The translations under genes and the position numbers were made by a program. A stretch of 64,000 nt of DNA from Gnetum montanum (taxonomy: Eukaryota; Streptophyta; Gnetopsida; Gnetales; Gnetaceae), in contig MNCI01027521.1 in assembly GCA_015680685.1 (NCBI GenBank), forward strand, positions 1,124 to 65,123, read 5' to 3'. Below the pieces are notes generated by a model. That model was not told the DNA's origin. It did no database searches and saw nothing but the letters and a program-made list of their open reading frames with translations. Positions 23,140-34,747 of the stretch are shown piece after piece (within the stretch, counting starts at the first letter, position 1; every line of letters begins with the position of its first letter).

Positions 23140-24422
23140 TTATTGGTTTAGTAATTTTTTGATTTTTCTCATTTTAACGTTAGGCATAGCATTAACGAGT
23201 ATGATTCTATATTCAGCGTCTCCTTCGCTAATTACGTTGAATGGTAATTTAGCCCAAGGGACATCTGATGGAATAGTTCCCGCGTTGGTGCTTTCCAGCG
23301 CTTCTGCATGTATTGTGGTTTCTGTGTCAGTTGTGATTTCTAAGTGAGGTTGTATATGTACGATTTTAGGCCTGAGTATTTCTGTGTTGGGTAAATTTTC
23401 TTTTGTGTCTAAGAGATTATCGCCTACCAGTTGCGTACATCTTTTTTGTTCATTTGTATCATCTTGTTTAGGCTCTTCGAGCTTAACCTCTGAGCCTTGA
23501 TCTCTGTCTAGATACGATGAGATGGTAGGTGTAGCAGCCTCCTCGTGTATAATGATTTCACCACCTTCATAAGGCAGGTGAATCTCTTGGTGTATGGGGG
23601 AAGAGACTACTTTCAGTTGGGCTAACCAGGGCCTTCCTAATATTAAATTGAACCCTGGCATTTCATCAATAACCACAAAGTCGGCAGATGTGGGGAATTG
23701 ATCCCCTGCTATAAAGTCCAAAGTCACAGTGCCTTTGACTATTACGCGTGATCCACTAAACAACTTCAAACACATGGTGGCGGTTGGTCTAATTAGCTCC
23801 ATGAGCCCCAATTGTTCGACGATGGGATATGGCACTACGTTTGTAGCAGCTCCATCATCTACATGCACTCTATGTATCTTAAATTGATTCATTCGTATAG
23901 TTATAAACATAGGTGTAGTTGTTACCTCTCCCGTTTTCTCATCCACTTTGATGTTGTCATTGTGGAAACTTAATGGCTTAGGAGTTGACCCTTGAGGCGA
24001 GTACATTACCGCATGAATTGAAGGTTCATTTGGAGGTAAGTCTTCGCTTACTAGGATGGAAGTCAACATGCACACTAGGGCTTCGTGATGGGTTTGAGAT
24101 GTTAACACCAGGTCGTATAAGCTCAATGAAGTGTTTTTTGTTTAAGTGCCTGCGTGACTTGTGTTAGAGCTATTGCTAGATCTCTACTTTTGGGCGTATG
24201 TTTGTCGACAATGATTTGGTCCATCGGGCCCAACAGTTTTATTTCATGCATAGTTGGTTTGTCATTTTTACCCAGGATCATTGATTCGGGCGTATCATGT
24301 TTTCCAAATGATTCACCCTCATAGCCTATGTTTGGTTTATTGTTAGGTGATGTCATGGGTATTGCATTTAGAGGGCTGGGCTTGGGAGGTCCTACGGCTA
24401 GTAGTTGATGCTCCTTCTCCAA
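23140..24422 (-). pseudogene. E2 protease region (one frameshift)
   Basis: A segment at 24422-24123 and a long segment at 24126-23140 are joined by a single frameshift inside the phrase VTQALKQK. The second holds the aspartic protease fold: VHVDDGAATNVVPYPIVEQLG around the active site (first D kept; D-D-G instead of D-S/T-G), FVVIDEMPGFNLILGRPWLA, and HQEIHLPYEGGEIIIHEE. It is the best-preserved protease in the window. The C-terminal part is Thr- and Asn-rich and of unknown role. In Ogre-type elements an intron follows the protease; here the antisense block follows. Confidence 0.8.
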
Positions 24423-27157
24423 GCGTTCGCATGTAAGCTTGTCTGCTCAGCTTTCTCGTGTGTGGCATGGGAGTATAGTTGGTTTCAGAACCTCAGGTTG
24501 CTCTGGAACCTGTACTACGTATGGAGTAGGGCGGGGTTGTGGTTGGATGGTCGCATGCGATTGAGTGTCAGGCTAGCTAGGCATCTTGATGACATAGGGG
24601 GTCGGTTTATTCTGTGTATGCAAAGTGGAGGACTGGTGGTCACCAAGATGCTCGGGTGTCCTAACGACATATGGAGTTGGCCTGGCTGGAGGTTGTACCT
24701 CTGCTGTTGCAACCGCAGGTGATATTCAGACTACGTAGGAAGTGGGCCGAGTAGGAGGTGTTTGTGTGTTTGCGGTAGTAGTGGCGGGAGGTACGCGCAC
24801 CACGTACGGTTTTTCGCGTGTTGGTGTGATAGAAGTCGCTACGGTGGGGGGTATTCGGATGACATAAGGTTTATGTGGGGAGTATGATGGTTGAGGCACA
24901 GATGTTTGTATAGTGGGAGGAATATGCACTACAAATGGTTTCTTAGGTACTTGCCGCTCATGATCAGAGTGTACGGTGTTAATGCTAGGTATTTCTGGTT
25001 CGTTATCGAAATAGACGGTGTTAATTATATACGGTGCTTCTTTAGCGTTTAGAGGATCTTTATATACACCCATGGCCTGGTTTTGTGGTTGGACCGGGTT
25101 GGCTTCATCAAAAGTGATTTGACCTCCGTCGATCATCCGTTGGATATCTTGTTTTAGGGTGAAACAATAATCAGTGCCATGCCCATTACATTGATGATAA
25201 TCGCAAAAACAGTCCATTCTAAAGCCTTTTGGTACTGGGGGCTCATCTGGTGTTGCCAGGCTTGGGTTCTGAACCAGTTGATAGAATCGGTCATGCCTTT
25301 GGATCACTGCAGGGGACAACTGTTTATGTTTCATCAGTCCTGCTTTCAAGAGTTGGTCAAATAGTTGCGATGGCATCATGGACAATGGCGTGTATTGGGA
25401 GGGGTCCTTCCTCTTGAAGTTTCTCGTACAACCTGGTGTTGGGTTTTGTGATGCCGATGATTCAGGTGCTGTCGCAGGAGCGGGTTTAGCGTAATTAGCA
25501 GGGGCAACCTGCGGTTTTCTTTGTTGTCCCACATTCATTTGTTGTGTTTCTGCTATTGCTGCTATAGTTGTTTTAACCTTTTCTTTATCTTTCTTGCTAT
25601 GTTGATTCTTAAAGGCTGAATATGCAGGATCGTGGTTGTTTTGGGCTGCCTCCTCTATCTTCTTAATCTGTACAAATGCTTGACTCAGAGTGCATGCATT
25701 GAGATAATATAGTTTGGATTTGAAAAAATCGTTGACAACCCCTTTTAGAATGGTGAGGAGATACGTCTCCGGGATTGGCTCATGGAGCTCATTAAGAGCA
25801 GCACTCCACCGTTGAATGAATTTTTGGATGGGTTCAAGGGGTGCTTCCTTGACCTGTATGAGGCTGTCAAGTGTTGCTTCAAGCTTCAAGTTATACTTGA
25901 ACCTGGTGACGAATTGGTATAACAAATCTTCCAAAGAAGATATTGAGTTTCGTGGCAAGGCCCGATACCAATCAAGTGCTCTCCCTGCGAGGGACATGGA
26001 GAACACTCGTAGAATGGCATATGGCCATGCCTGAAGTAGCGCGCATTCTAGTCTAAACGTTATGAGGTGAGCTTTGGGATCTGTCTCCCCATTATATTTA
26101 GTCAACGTGGGTAAGGATACACCCTTGGGTAGTGTTAGAGGCAGAACTAAAGAGTTGATAGGATCATCGTGATAGAAGTCCACTACCTTCAACTCTCCGT
26201 CAAGGGCCGTTTTGAGGTGTTTGACCTCGTCAGTTAGCTCCTGCATTAGCTTTTTAGCATCAGCCCAGTCTTGGGCACTAGGTGAGATAGCAGGTTGGGG
26301 ATGTTGTAGGGTATACATGTTAGATTGTTGGATAGTTGGCTGGAAGGCAGAAAGTTGTGTGGTTGGAGGCTGCACTTGCGGATTATTTGTAGCGGGTGGT
26401 ACTAAGGGCGGCACGTTGTAGGTAAGGGGTTGCTGTTGTCGTTGCGGTTGTACTTGAGGGATGTTAGTAGGTAAGATNCATTTTGAGGAGGTTGTATTTG
26501 CAAGAACGGAGGTATTGTTGCAATGGGGGGAATAGCAAGGGGAAGCGTGTTGAGTTGCACGTCAGTTACAGGAGGAATATGGATAAGCGTGGATGATTCT
26601 TGTTGAGGTATTTGTGCTTGGATGATTTTAAATGGTTGGAGGGACGTAACTTCCCTTGTGGCTAGATGAAACAACGGGTTTGCATAGGTCTATGGACTAA
26701 GAGTATGATATGAATCTTCATGCTCGGATTGAGCTGCGAAGTCATCTTCCTCTTCCAATTGAGGATTTGCTAGAGACTGGTCTAGAGACTGACTCCTTTG
26801 TAGGAGGAGTTGTGAGATCAGCTCAGAGTAGTGCTCTGGGAGAGGGATGATATCATACGGGGAAGGGATGAAGTCATGTCCTCCCCTATAGAATAGTTCA
26901 TATTGTCTCTTAACCTCCATCTCAGTTTGGTCTATGGCTAAGCTGGCTTGTATTTTTACACATATGAAATTGTATTGTTCCTGAGTTATAATGTTAAACA
27001 ATGGGTTCCTCCCTTGTAATCTGAGAGACCGACGAGGCACCACTGTGGGTTGTACTACGGGTTGTTGAATGACCATGGTGCCCATGATGTCTGTGACTAG
27101 CTTGGTTGTAGCGTTGGGGTTCGCAGTGTTCATGATGAACAGTTGTGAATATGACAT
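24423..27157 (-). pseudogene. E2 gag (broken)
   Basis: The N-terminal segment 27157-26690 ends in a stop; a middle segment follows at 26674-26402, with a frame change next to the N at 26478. The main segment 26414-24726 (562 codons) has the Retrotrans_gag domain (VFSMSLAGRALDWYRALPRN, then YQFVTRFKYNLKLEATLDSL) and a complete zinc knuckle CDYHQCNGHGTDYC at about 25170-25215. A proline-rich C terminus has five or more repeats of KP(Y/F)VV(R/H)(I/V)PP. The repeat tail is shared with E1 and is unusual for its regularity. The single N may hide a sequencing error, so the middle break is less certain than the stop at 26690. Confidence 0.85.
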
Positions 27158-27648
27158 AGTGACGGTATATGAAACTGGTATACTTAGTATGGCGTAAACC
27201 TACGTTCGCTGCGTACAGCATATGGACTGGAACTTAGCGTATAGGCTTCAATGACCAGCGTATAGTGACAGCGTACAGGTATACGTTAAAACATGTAAGC
27301 AGTATAGTGTACAGCGTATACTAAGTAGCGTAGATAGAGTCTACAGCATACAGCGTACAACATATACTAAGCAGCGTAGATAGAGTCTACAGCATACAGC
27401 GTATACTGAGCAACGTAGATAGAGTCTACAGCGTACAGCGTATGCTGAGCAGTGTAGACAGAGTCTACAACATACAGCGTACAGCGTATACTGAGCAACG
27501 TAGACGCTGGGAATTCTGTAGAACGGGATGCCAATCAGGAATTTCAGAACTGGGTTTAGTGTTGATGCGGTGTGAGTCTGGGAGGATCGAGGTATGAGAG
27601 CACAATAAGTTTTAAGCAGTTTCGGGCCCTCCTTCTAGCATCATTTTC
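27158..27648 (-). other. E2 leader with GCGTA repeats and primer-binding site
   Basis: Positions 27230-27500 contain about six units of TACAGCGTATACTGAGCAACG and GTAGATAGAGTC. The primer site next to the LTR (about 27625-27644) reads ATGATGCTAGAAGGAGGGCC on the minus strand, a C-to-T decayed form of the E1 site. Confidence 0.75.
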
Positions 27649-29153
27649 TGTACTATCAAAAATCGTCGGTCTCTGGCTGGAATGAAACAGAAACCTAGAA
27701 ATCCCTAGACACGCATAGAAGACCCTACCTGCGCTTGAGGGCAAGCTGGAATTAACGAAGGTAGAGTACCTTGAGTGGTCTGCATGCAGATCAAGCAAGG
27801 ATTTCCCCGAACGTACACCAATATACTGTACGCAGGGTTATACATAAATGGTGTAACTAATGTGAAACAGAGCATAAACGTACAGGAGTGTAGACGTACA
27901 AGAGTGTAAATGTACAAGAAAATAAGTAATAAGCATGCAATAATTACCAAGAAAACTATAATAAATCTTAGCAAAACATATGTGATAATGTTATTATGAG
28001 ACTGGAAGTTACAATGCACCGGTCTAACGCAGTTGTGAATCTGACACAAGGCGGACGAAGAGCCTCGGTGGGTGCGCAGGGATGATTGTGTACTAGTTTA
28101 ACTGCAGGCACAGCATGAAGACTGTATGCTCAACGTGCAGGGTTAAGGTCTAGCGTACAGGGTTTCTGCTTTGCTCTCTGATTTCTCAGCATCTCTGGTT
28201 CTCTTTTTTGTCTCTGGTTTGCTCAAAATTACCAACCCTGATCTAATGAAAAATCTGGATTTTTATACAAGTTTAGACGTTAGAATTGGGTCTGAGAGGG
28301 GATGATTGGCTATGGAGTGCTAGGCTCTCAAGTCGAGTGACATGTGGCGCGTTGACCGAGTGCGAAAGAATGAAATTTTACAAGTGTACAACGTGCTGCA
28401 TGCCAGCGTATACTGCTGTACGCCAGCATATACATGCTGGACGTATGACCTCAGTGTATAGACTTGATTAGAACAAAAGAAGTCGTTTGTCCTTCAGATT
28501 TGAATTTGGATGCCATGAGAATGCTGCCTATGAATGTTAAGCTTGGTTGACATTGTTCTGACATAGTTCTGGAGAGCTTTGATTGGTATACGTTGTGCTA
28601 CGCACTATTCGTACACTTTGTACATGCTGGGTGTATACGTCGGGCGTACACGTTGTACCTGCTGGGCGTATACGCTGGGCGTGTAGGATGTATATGCTGG
28701 GCGTGCAGGATGTACATGCTCAATGCATGAACTCCAGAATGCATGATGTCAACACCTGATGATTGATCTCTTTGTGTGAGTTGATGCCTAGTTCAAAATC
28801 TCACTCTGAAGTGCTATTTCCGTGCTGTCTTCGGGGGTTGCATGGCGAGCGTATACATCAGTCATACATGCTGAGCATACATGTGAGGTGTGTACACTGG
28901 GCATGTACACTAGGTGTATATGCTATGAATGTATACTCAATGAGGACTAAGTATCTTTATCTCTGAAGTTGCCATGTTTGATACCAGATGTCGCCGTGGT
29001 CGTCTGCGGGTCTCAAGAAACTGCTTCTTGTTGAGTTTGACTCCGCTTGAAGCTGTCTATGGGGCCCTCAAGTTTTAGTCATGTTGGGTAGCATCATGAG
29101 TTAGCTCGATTCTTGTTGGAGAAGTACTAAGCTCAGAATTTGGTGGTGCTTCA
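27649..29153 (-). repeat. E2 5' LTR
   Basis: On the plus strand the LTR starts TGTACTATCA and ends GGTGCTTCA. A minus-strand TATA box lies at about 28260-28267. The U3 GTATACGCTGGGCG words match those of the other LTR. Confidence 0.9.
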
Positions 29154-29445
29154 CTGACAAGCAACGTGACCAATAAGCAGCGTGACCTAACAGGTAGCTT
29201 GACTGATAGCGCAAGCAACTACAGCAGGAGGAACAGAGTAAAAACGTGAGTAGACTACAGCGTGAGTTAACTGTAGCATGAGGTATCAGGGATGGACGGA
29301 TAGGATGGGTGAGTCAAGCTAGTGTACGTAAGCTAACAGGATAATCTGGGCTTTAGATTCAGCACTTTGTCTATTGGACAGGTAGCGTGATTAACATTTT
29401 GACAGACAACAAATAAGTCAGGCCCTCCTTCTAGCGCCAATTTAC
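29154..29445 (-). other. E1 leader, outer part, with primer-binding site
   Basis: This is GTGACC-rich non-coding leader. At 29421-29440 the minus strand reads TTGGCGCTAGAAGGAGGGCC, a TGGCGC-type primer site of the Tat group. The matching tRNA was not determined here. Confidence 0.7.
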
Positions 29446-31231
29446 TGTACTAACCTAAATTGTCAGTGTAAGGTTGGAAGGGGAAACAAACACCGAAAGA
29501 TCGTCGGGTAGACACAATTGACCCTTCCTTCGCCCGAGCGCAAGCTGGAAAAGAAAATGAAGGTAGAGTGCCTTGGATGGTCTGCATGCAAATCAACCAA
29601 GGACTTCCCTAAGCGTAAACTATGGCCTGCACTGGGGTTATCGTAACTGATGTTTAAAACGTAAACAGTGTGCACGAAATGTAAACAGAAACGTATGTAG
29701 AATTGGTATTGTAAACAGAAACGTATGTAGAATTGGTATTGTAAACAGAATGTAAATTGAACGTAAAATAGAGCAAACAATATAATGGCTGGAAAAATTA
29801 ACTGTATTGTATTTCTTAGAAAAGATGTGCACCGGTTAAAGCATAGTTGCACATGTAGATGACAAGTCAAGCGCCAAGCCCCGGGGTGATGTGATGTGTT
29901 TCAAAAGTGCTTGGATGCAAGGAGTCAACTATGCCCGAGCTTCGAAGGATTGTTGGTCTGAGTTTCCTAAGCCGTCAACCTTCAAAATTGCCAACCCCGT
30001 TTATGTGAATTGACAGGATATTTATAAGGTTGGGCCAGGCTCGGGTCCCGAATTCATGGGTGAAATCAACAGCTGAGAGATGAGAGGAAAACGGATCATG
30101 TGACACGTGTCTGATGGACAGCTGTGTGTGAGTTGGACGTGTGTGGGAAAGCTACGTTTTTGGCCCAGTACAATATATCTTACAACGTGTGATAACTCAC
30201 TCAAGCCATCACATGCTCATGGCACATACAATTCAGAGCGTAAGAGCTCAATGAATGAAAAATGATGGAAATTTACAATGAAATAACAAGAGAAATTGAC
30301 TTTGGCTCACTTGAAACTTCTGGATTTCTAACTTGCCTGCTACAGGATGTCGACTCGAGTGGTTCCATGGCTATCCCCACCTCATTAGGACTTCCAACAT
30401 GAGTTGATTTTGTCGTAGTGTGTTCTTAGCATGTGTTTGGAGTGCTTTTTCTTAGGCATGACCAGCACTCACGCTACTAGCGTGAGTGAGGTGTACTCAT
30501 GTTGAACTCATGTTGAGCACTCACGTTGGGCATGTCCTCAGCGTGACCTCAACGTGAGTGAGGTAAAATGAGATATTTGACACCAAATTTTGATTTCTGA
30601 AGCATGTTCCTTAAAGGCAACTATTGCCTAAATGTGTCTAACCCTGAGAGTGATTTGAAATCTGGAATTTCAGCTTGAATGTGTCTAGTTTGGAGCTATT
30701 TTGGATAGGTCACACTGCACTCACGCTGCCAGCATGTCCACAGCGTGAGTGACTTGGACATGCAATTTTGGGTCTGAAACTTGGGATTATGGAGGCTGGG
30801 ACTGGAGGTTGTCGACCATGAACCCTGAGGATGATTTGCACCTTGGAAGTTGGATCATTTTGACTCAGTTTGAAGGCTCATGGAGTTGGTCATGCCAAAC
30901 TCACGCTGCTAGCGTGAGTGCAGCGTGAGCTGCAGCGTGTGTGAGAAAATGTATACTTTTTGACTTGAAATTTGAATTCTGAATGCTGAAACCTGGACTG
31001 GACATTAGTGGCCATTGAGGATGACTTGCACTCTCAGATTTTAACCATTTTTGACTTGATTTTGAAGCTGTCAGAGTTACTCATGCTGAGGGCAAGCTAG
31101 CTTGACAGCATGAGCAAGCTGGCTCAAGCAAGCTGCGCGTGAGTTCCATGCCTTGGTCAAATTTTGTCTCCCGAAACTTCAAAAGGGCTTGAGTCATTTC
31201 AAAGTGTTAGGATGAAATTAGCAGTGTTTCA
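29446..31231 (-). repeat. E1 5' LTR
   Basis: On the plus strand it begins TGTACTAACC and probably ends GCAGTGTTTCA. R-U5 (left part) is alignable with the E2 LTR, for example CGCAAGCTGGAA and GGTAGAGTGCCTTGGATGGTC. The minus-strand TATA box TATAAATA lies at 30018-30025. U3 (30440-31150) is filled with TCACGCTG...GCGTGAGTG word pairs. The outer boundary is inferred by analogy with E2 and has no confirmed target duplication. Confidence 0.7.
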
Positions 31232-33440
31232 CCAACCAAGATCAAAATCTCAACACATTCATAAGAGGTGTGGGCAATAAGGAATCATTATCTCAACTCA
31301 AAACTAAGGTGGAAGACCAAGGTTTAGCCAACAACAAGTCTCCATAAAACCAATTCTCGCTATGATGAGAAACATCAAGGTGGATGCATCCACAAGAAAG
31401 AATCTCATCAAAAGAGGTGTGGTCTCAACAAGAACCAACAATAGGATGACCCACACTAGAAGTATTCGAATGAAAGTTCCCAAAGAAATGTCAGCAATCA
31501 AAAGAGTGATTCCACAAACCCAAGGGCACCATAACCAACTCAAATAAGGGAGCACAACTCACAAAAGATCAACAACAAGGGCGATCATGCCCTGAGCACA
31601 AGAGGTTGTCAAAATAAGACAACAAACATTTGGCTTTGGGATGGCATAAACAACCTCAAACTGCATCCTCAACAATCCCAACAACAAGTCATCATACTGC
31701 ATAGAACACAAAGCCTTGTGTTATGAACGAAAGACATGACAAAGGTAACACACATGAAGAATTTTAAAACACAACCAAGAAGACACACATACACAAATAG
31801 ACAAACATACAATCACAAGCACGAATGTATGAAGTCTACCGACAATGGTCTTAATCCATCTAGAACAAGGCTCACCAAAAGCACATGTTCGAAGGCCCTC
31901 CATCCTAAGGTACCTGGGAACCAACATGTCCCAATTTGTAATTCCCATACTCACTATATCTAGGGTGATTGGGAGTGTAAGAATATCACATCCTACACAA
32001 TTCAATCAATTCCATCTCAATACATGTCATCTGGGTGGAAACCAAAGCGAAGACTATGTCTGATTCATCCTAGATGAATCACTAGAGACCAAAGATAAGA
32101 GCTCCTCAAGAAACAATGTTTTATGAGTCATCAATAGAACTCTCCTCTACCATATCAAGTAAAAGCCTACAAGTAAACAAGTGAAGAACATTACCACAAG
32201 GCAATCGTATATATCCTTCAAGAGAACAACATACATCAGTTGCTCATAATGTAACATCAGTCCCCTCATGAAGAGCATAAAAACATTACCATAAAGCAAC
32301 TCTTCAAAGAATACATAAGGATATGATCCTAGATCACCTAGGTATCAATCTAAAGGGACCATTAATAGAACAACCTCAATGGAGTAACATAACCAAAGAG
32401 CACATGCATATTGCAACACAATTTCAAAAATGCTCTGATACAATCTGTAACAACGTTGCCTCAACGTTGTTCGACACCCCAAGGAATTCACTAAGGTCTA
32501 ATGGATCTGGGGCGAAAGACCTGGGAAATATGCCTATAGCAAGTAAGCAACATAGCTTCTTAATATGTGTATGGGAATGCACCTCAAGGAGGATAACTAA
32601 CTCCAAATGAGGACCATGCAAACAAGCACACAAGCAACCCTATAGAAAACATCGGTGAAAGGGGAAATGATGCATCTACAAGGGATGGTGCCTCATCCCT
32701 AAATCCCTCATAATTTGGTACAAGGTGTGGCCTGGCACTGTAGCAAAACTATCCAATATTGGTTTCTACATATCTACGACCATCGTAGAATCAGGGCCAT
32801 GTAGTTCTCCATGTGAGGGTAGTATGAAGAGAACTTAGAGAGAGTTGCAACAGGAGAGTGTCCTGCTGCAGACTTGGTACCACCAAGCCGAGATGGGTTT
32901 TCTAACACTTGAGAGTCACTCAAGGGTGCCTCAAAGTGTTCCATGGCCCCCGAACCATGGGGAGAGCCTAGGAGAATCACCACCCTGGGACATCTCTCAC
33001 ATGAAGGATTAGCACATCTTTATAGTAGAGTAAATTACCATAGTACCACTTGGAAAAAAGTAGGACGGTGGGGCTTACATTGTAAAATATATTGTTAGAA
33101 CCAAATGAAATCATTAATCAACATAATCGTTAATTAATACCATTAACATAATTGTTAATGCTTATCATTAACCCATGATTTACCTCTAGGTTTCCATGGT
33201 ATTCTAGTGAGATTTCCAAAATTAGATATTTGAAGTAACTATAAGACTAATACGAAATTAACTAGGCAATAGGGATTTTTTTAGTGTATTTCCTTACCTA
33301 TTTAGGCCAACCATCATGCAAGACAAGAATAATGATTGAGTCAAATCCTCATGCATGTCCAAATCAACTATTAGAGTACGTTATGGTTAGTATTAACCCT
33401 GTAGTTATCCTAGGTCATAGCTCCTCCCTATCATACTAGA
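31232..33440. other. Intergenic sequence, no gene seen
   Basis: No open frame of a known family and no LTR or LINE signature could be recognised. The phrase GTAACAACGTTGCCTCAACG at about 32447 contains an imperfect inverted repeat. Probably old repeat debris. Confidence 0.4.
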
Positions 33441-33445
33441 TAAGG

Positions 33446-33745
33446 TCTATTACTAACTACAATGCTACTAGATTAATGGGCTAACTCCAAAGTCAACCTA
33501 GATGACTGACAAGCCATTGTTGTATTAGTTGTCTTGTTGCAAATCATGTTGTTAATGAACCTTACTGATATTGACTGTAATACCCCTAGGCTGAAGGCTA
33601 ACTCAACCTAAATGACCAATCAGCTAATATCAATAACCTTTTTGTTGATGATGAATCTTATTAGTACTATCTGTAATGCCCCTAGATTCATGGTCTAGCT
33701 TTGACATTAATCTAGATGATCAACAAGCTAATATTAATAGTTTGA
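33446..33745. repeat. Degenerate tandem repeat, about three units
   Basis: Three diverged units of roughly 95-120 bp share an order of words: CTGTAATGCCCCTAGATT, then GGCTAACTC, then CTAGATGACC-ACAAGC and ATCTTA. Confidence 0.5.
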
Positions 33746-34564
33746 ACATTGTGTTCCTAGCTTCTAACATGTCAAATGTGCCAATACATGGCTAAACTAT
33801 TTGCTAGCTACCATTGGATGAAGATGATATTTTCATTGGACACTGCTACCACTATGTTGTTCAAGAAAATGTAGAGAAGTTTCATCGTAATCCCTAGTTT
33901 TGTTGCGATGTAAGTTGTAATGCATGAAAATACCATTGCTGCCTCCTCTAAGAAAAGAAGATGTTGCATGAGAAAAATGAGCAAGACATGGTAAGCAAAA
34001 ATTACTGAAAATAACGAATTATGGATTGATCATCAAGACCATAGCTAGATTGATAACACATTTGATACAATTAGTTCATTAATAAAAACCATCATAAAGA
34101 AAAGTAGGTACAAGGAGGTAAACTACTTATTGAAATTGATGGAATCAAGAATAATTTCTTTACCTTAAGGGATTGGCTGAAATCCAAGCTTTGCCAAGTA
34201 AGAATAGGTTTAGATCTGAAAATCACTAAGAGATTTGCCAAGTATAGCCATGAGCATAAGCACAATGAAGAGACATGCATAATTGATGCTAAGTCTTTAT
34301 AGGCACAAGAAGGAGGGTTTGGGTAATTCCAAGAATAAAGAATTAAAAATTTATTTTCTAAAAAATTGGGTAATGTGGATCCACAAAAAGGATCCAATGA
34401 TTAACTAATAGGTTAAAGCTACCAAGAAAATACTAGCATAAGCCCATATGTCAAAGAGCATGTTCCAAGATAAAATAATTGGATAATTGGAATAAACCCC
34501 AAATATCTATTAACATGTCTTATAGGCATGTACTTATATTATTTCAAAACTGAATGATAAATAT

Positions 34565-34730
34565 AAAATGTTAGTCTAGTGGTAAGACACTTGATTTGGA
34601 ATCTTCAAGTCATGGATTCGATTTTGGTGGGCAATGATGAGTTATATAAAGTTTTTATTGAACTATATATCTTGTAATGTATCTATGTTTTACTTGTTTT
34701 AGATTCCAACACCCTCCTTCAAAAAAAAAT
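34565..34730 (+). mobile_element. SINE copy 1 (tRNA-type)
   Basis: A box A-like TTAGTCTAGTGGTAAGA and a box B-like GGATTCGATTTT lie about 33 bp apart, as in a pol III promoter of tRNA origin. The body ends TTTTAGATTCCAACACCC followed by A9. ATATAAAAT occurs at both edges (34561-34569, 34739-34747) but is low in complexity. Confidence 0.75.
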
Positions 34731-34747
34731 AACATAAAATATAAAAT

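Larger units (their letters stand above)
11780..29153 (-). mobile_element. E2: Tat-lineage Ty3/gypsy element with an antisense gene
   Basis: LTRs of 1492 bp (11780-13271) and 1505 bp (27649-29153) flank, in minus-strand order, leader, gag, protease, an antisense gene block, RT, gypsy RNase H, a second RNase H, integrase and a repeat-rich 3' UTR. The second (archaeal-type) RNase H after the normal one is the hallmark of the Tat lineage (Ogre/Retand/Grande group). Flanking 5-mers are TAGAC (11775-11779) and CTGAC (29154-29158), an imperfect duplication; the better evidence for insertion is that E1 leader text resumes on both sides. Every gene is broken. Roughly one base in ten differs over the first 160 bp of the two LTRs. 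Confidence 0.85.
1..31231 (-). mobile_element. E1: outer Tat-lineage Ty3/gypsy element, 5' part, interrupted by E2 and N1
   Basis: The element reads on the minus strand. From 5' to 3' it consists of the LTR at 29446-31231, a primer-binding site at 29421-29440, a leader split between 29154-29420 and 11641-11779, the gag start at 11041-11640, the rest of gag at about 2340-4200, protease at 876-2080, repeat words at 853-1100, and an antisense exon near 410-495. It leaves the window at position 1, so RT, integrase and the 3' LTR are not seen. Continuity across E2 rests on the leader: both sides carry the same GTGACC-rich text (words such as CAGCGTGACC). Continuity across N1 rests on the GAAGT duplication and on gag resuming. 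Gag and protease align well with E2, so E1 and E2 are related but distinct families. All coding parts have stops or frameshifts. Confidence 0.8.

Noticed and set aside
34561-34740. Functional tRNA gene
   Set aside because: Box A and box B are present, but no cloverleaf with paired acceptor ends could be drawn; the 3' body and A-tail fit a SINE.
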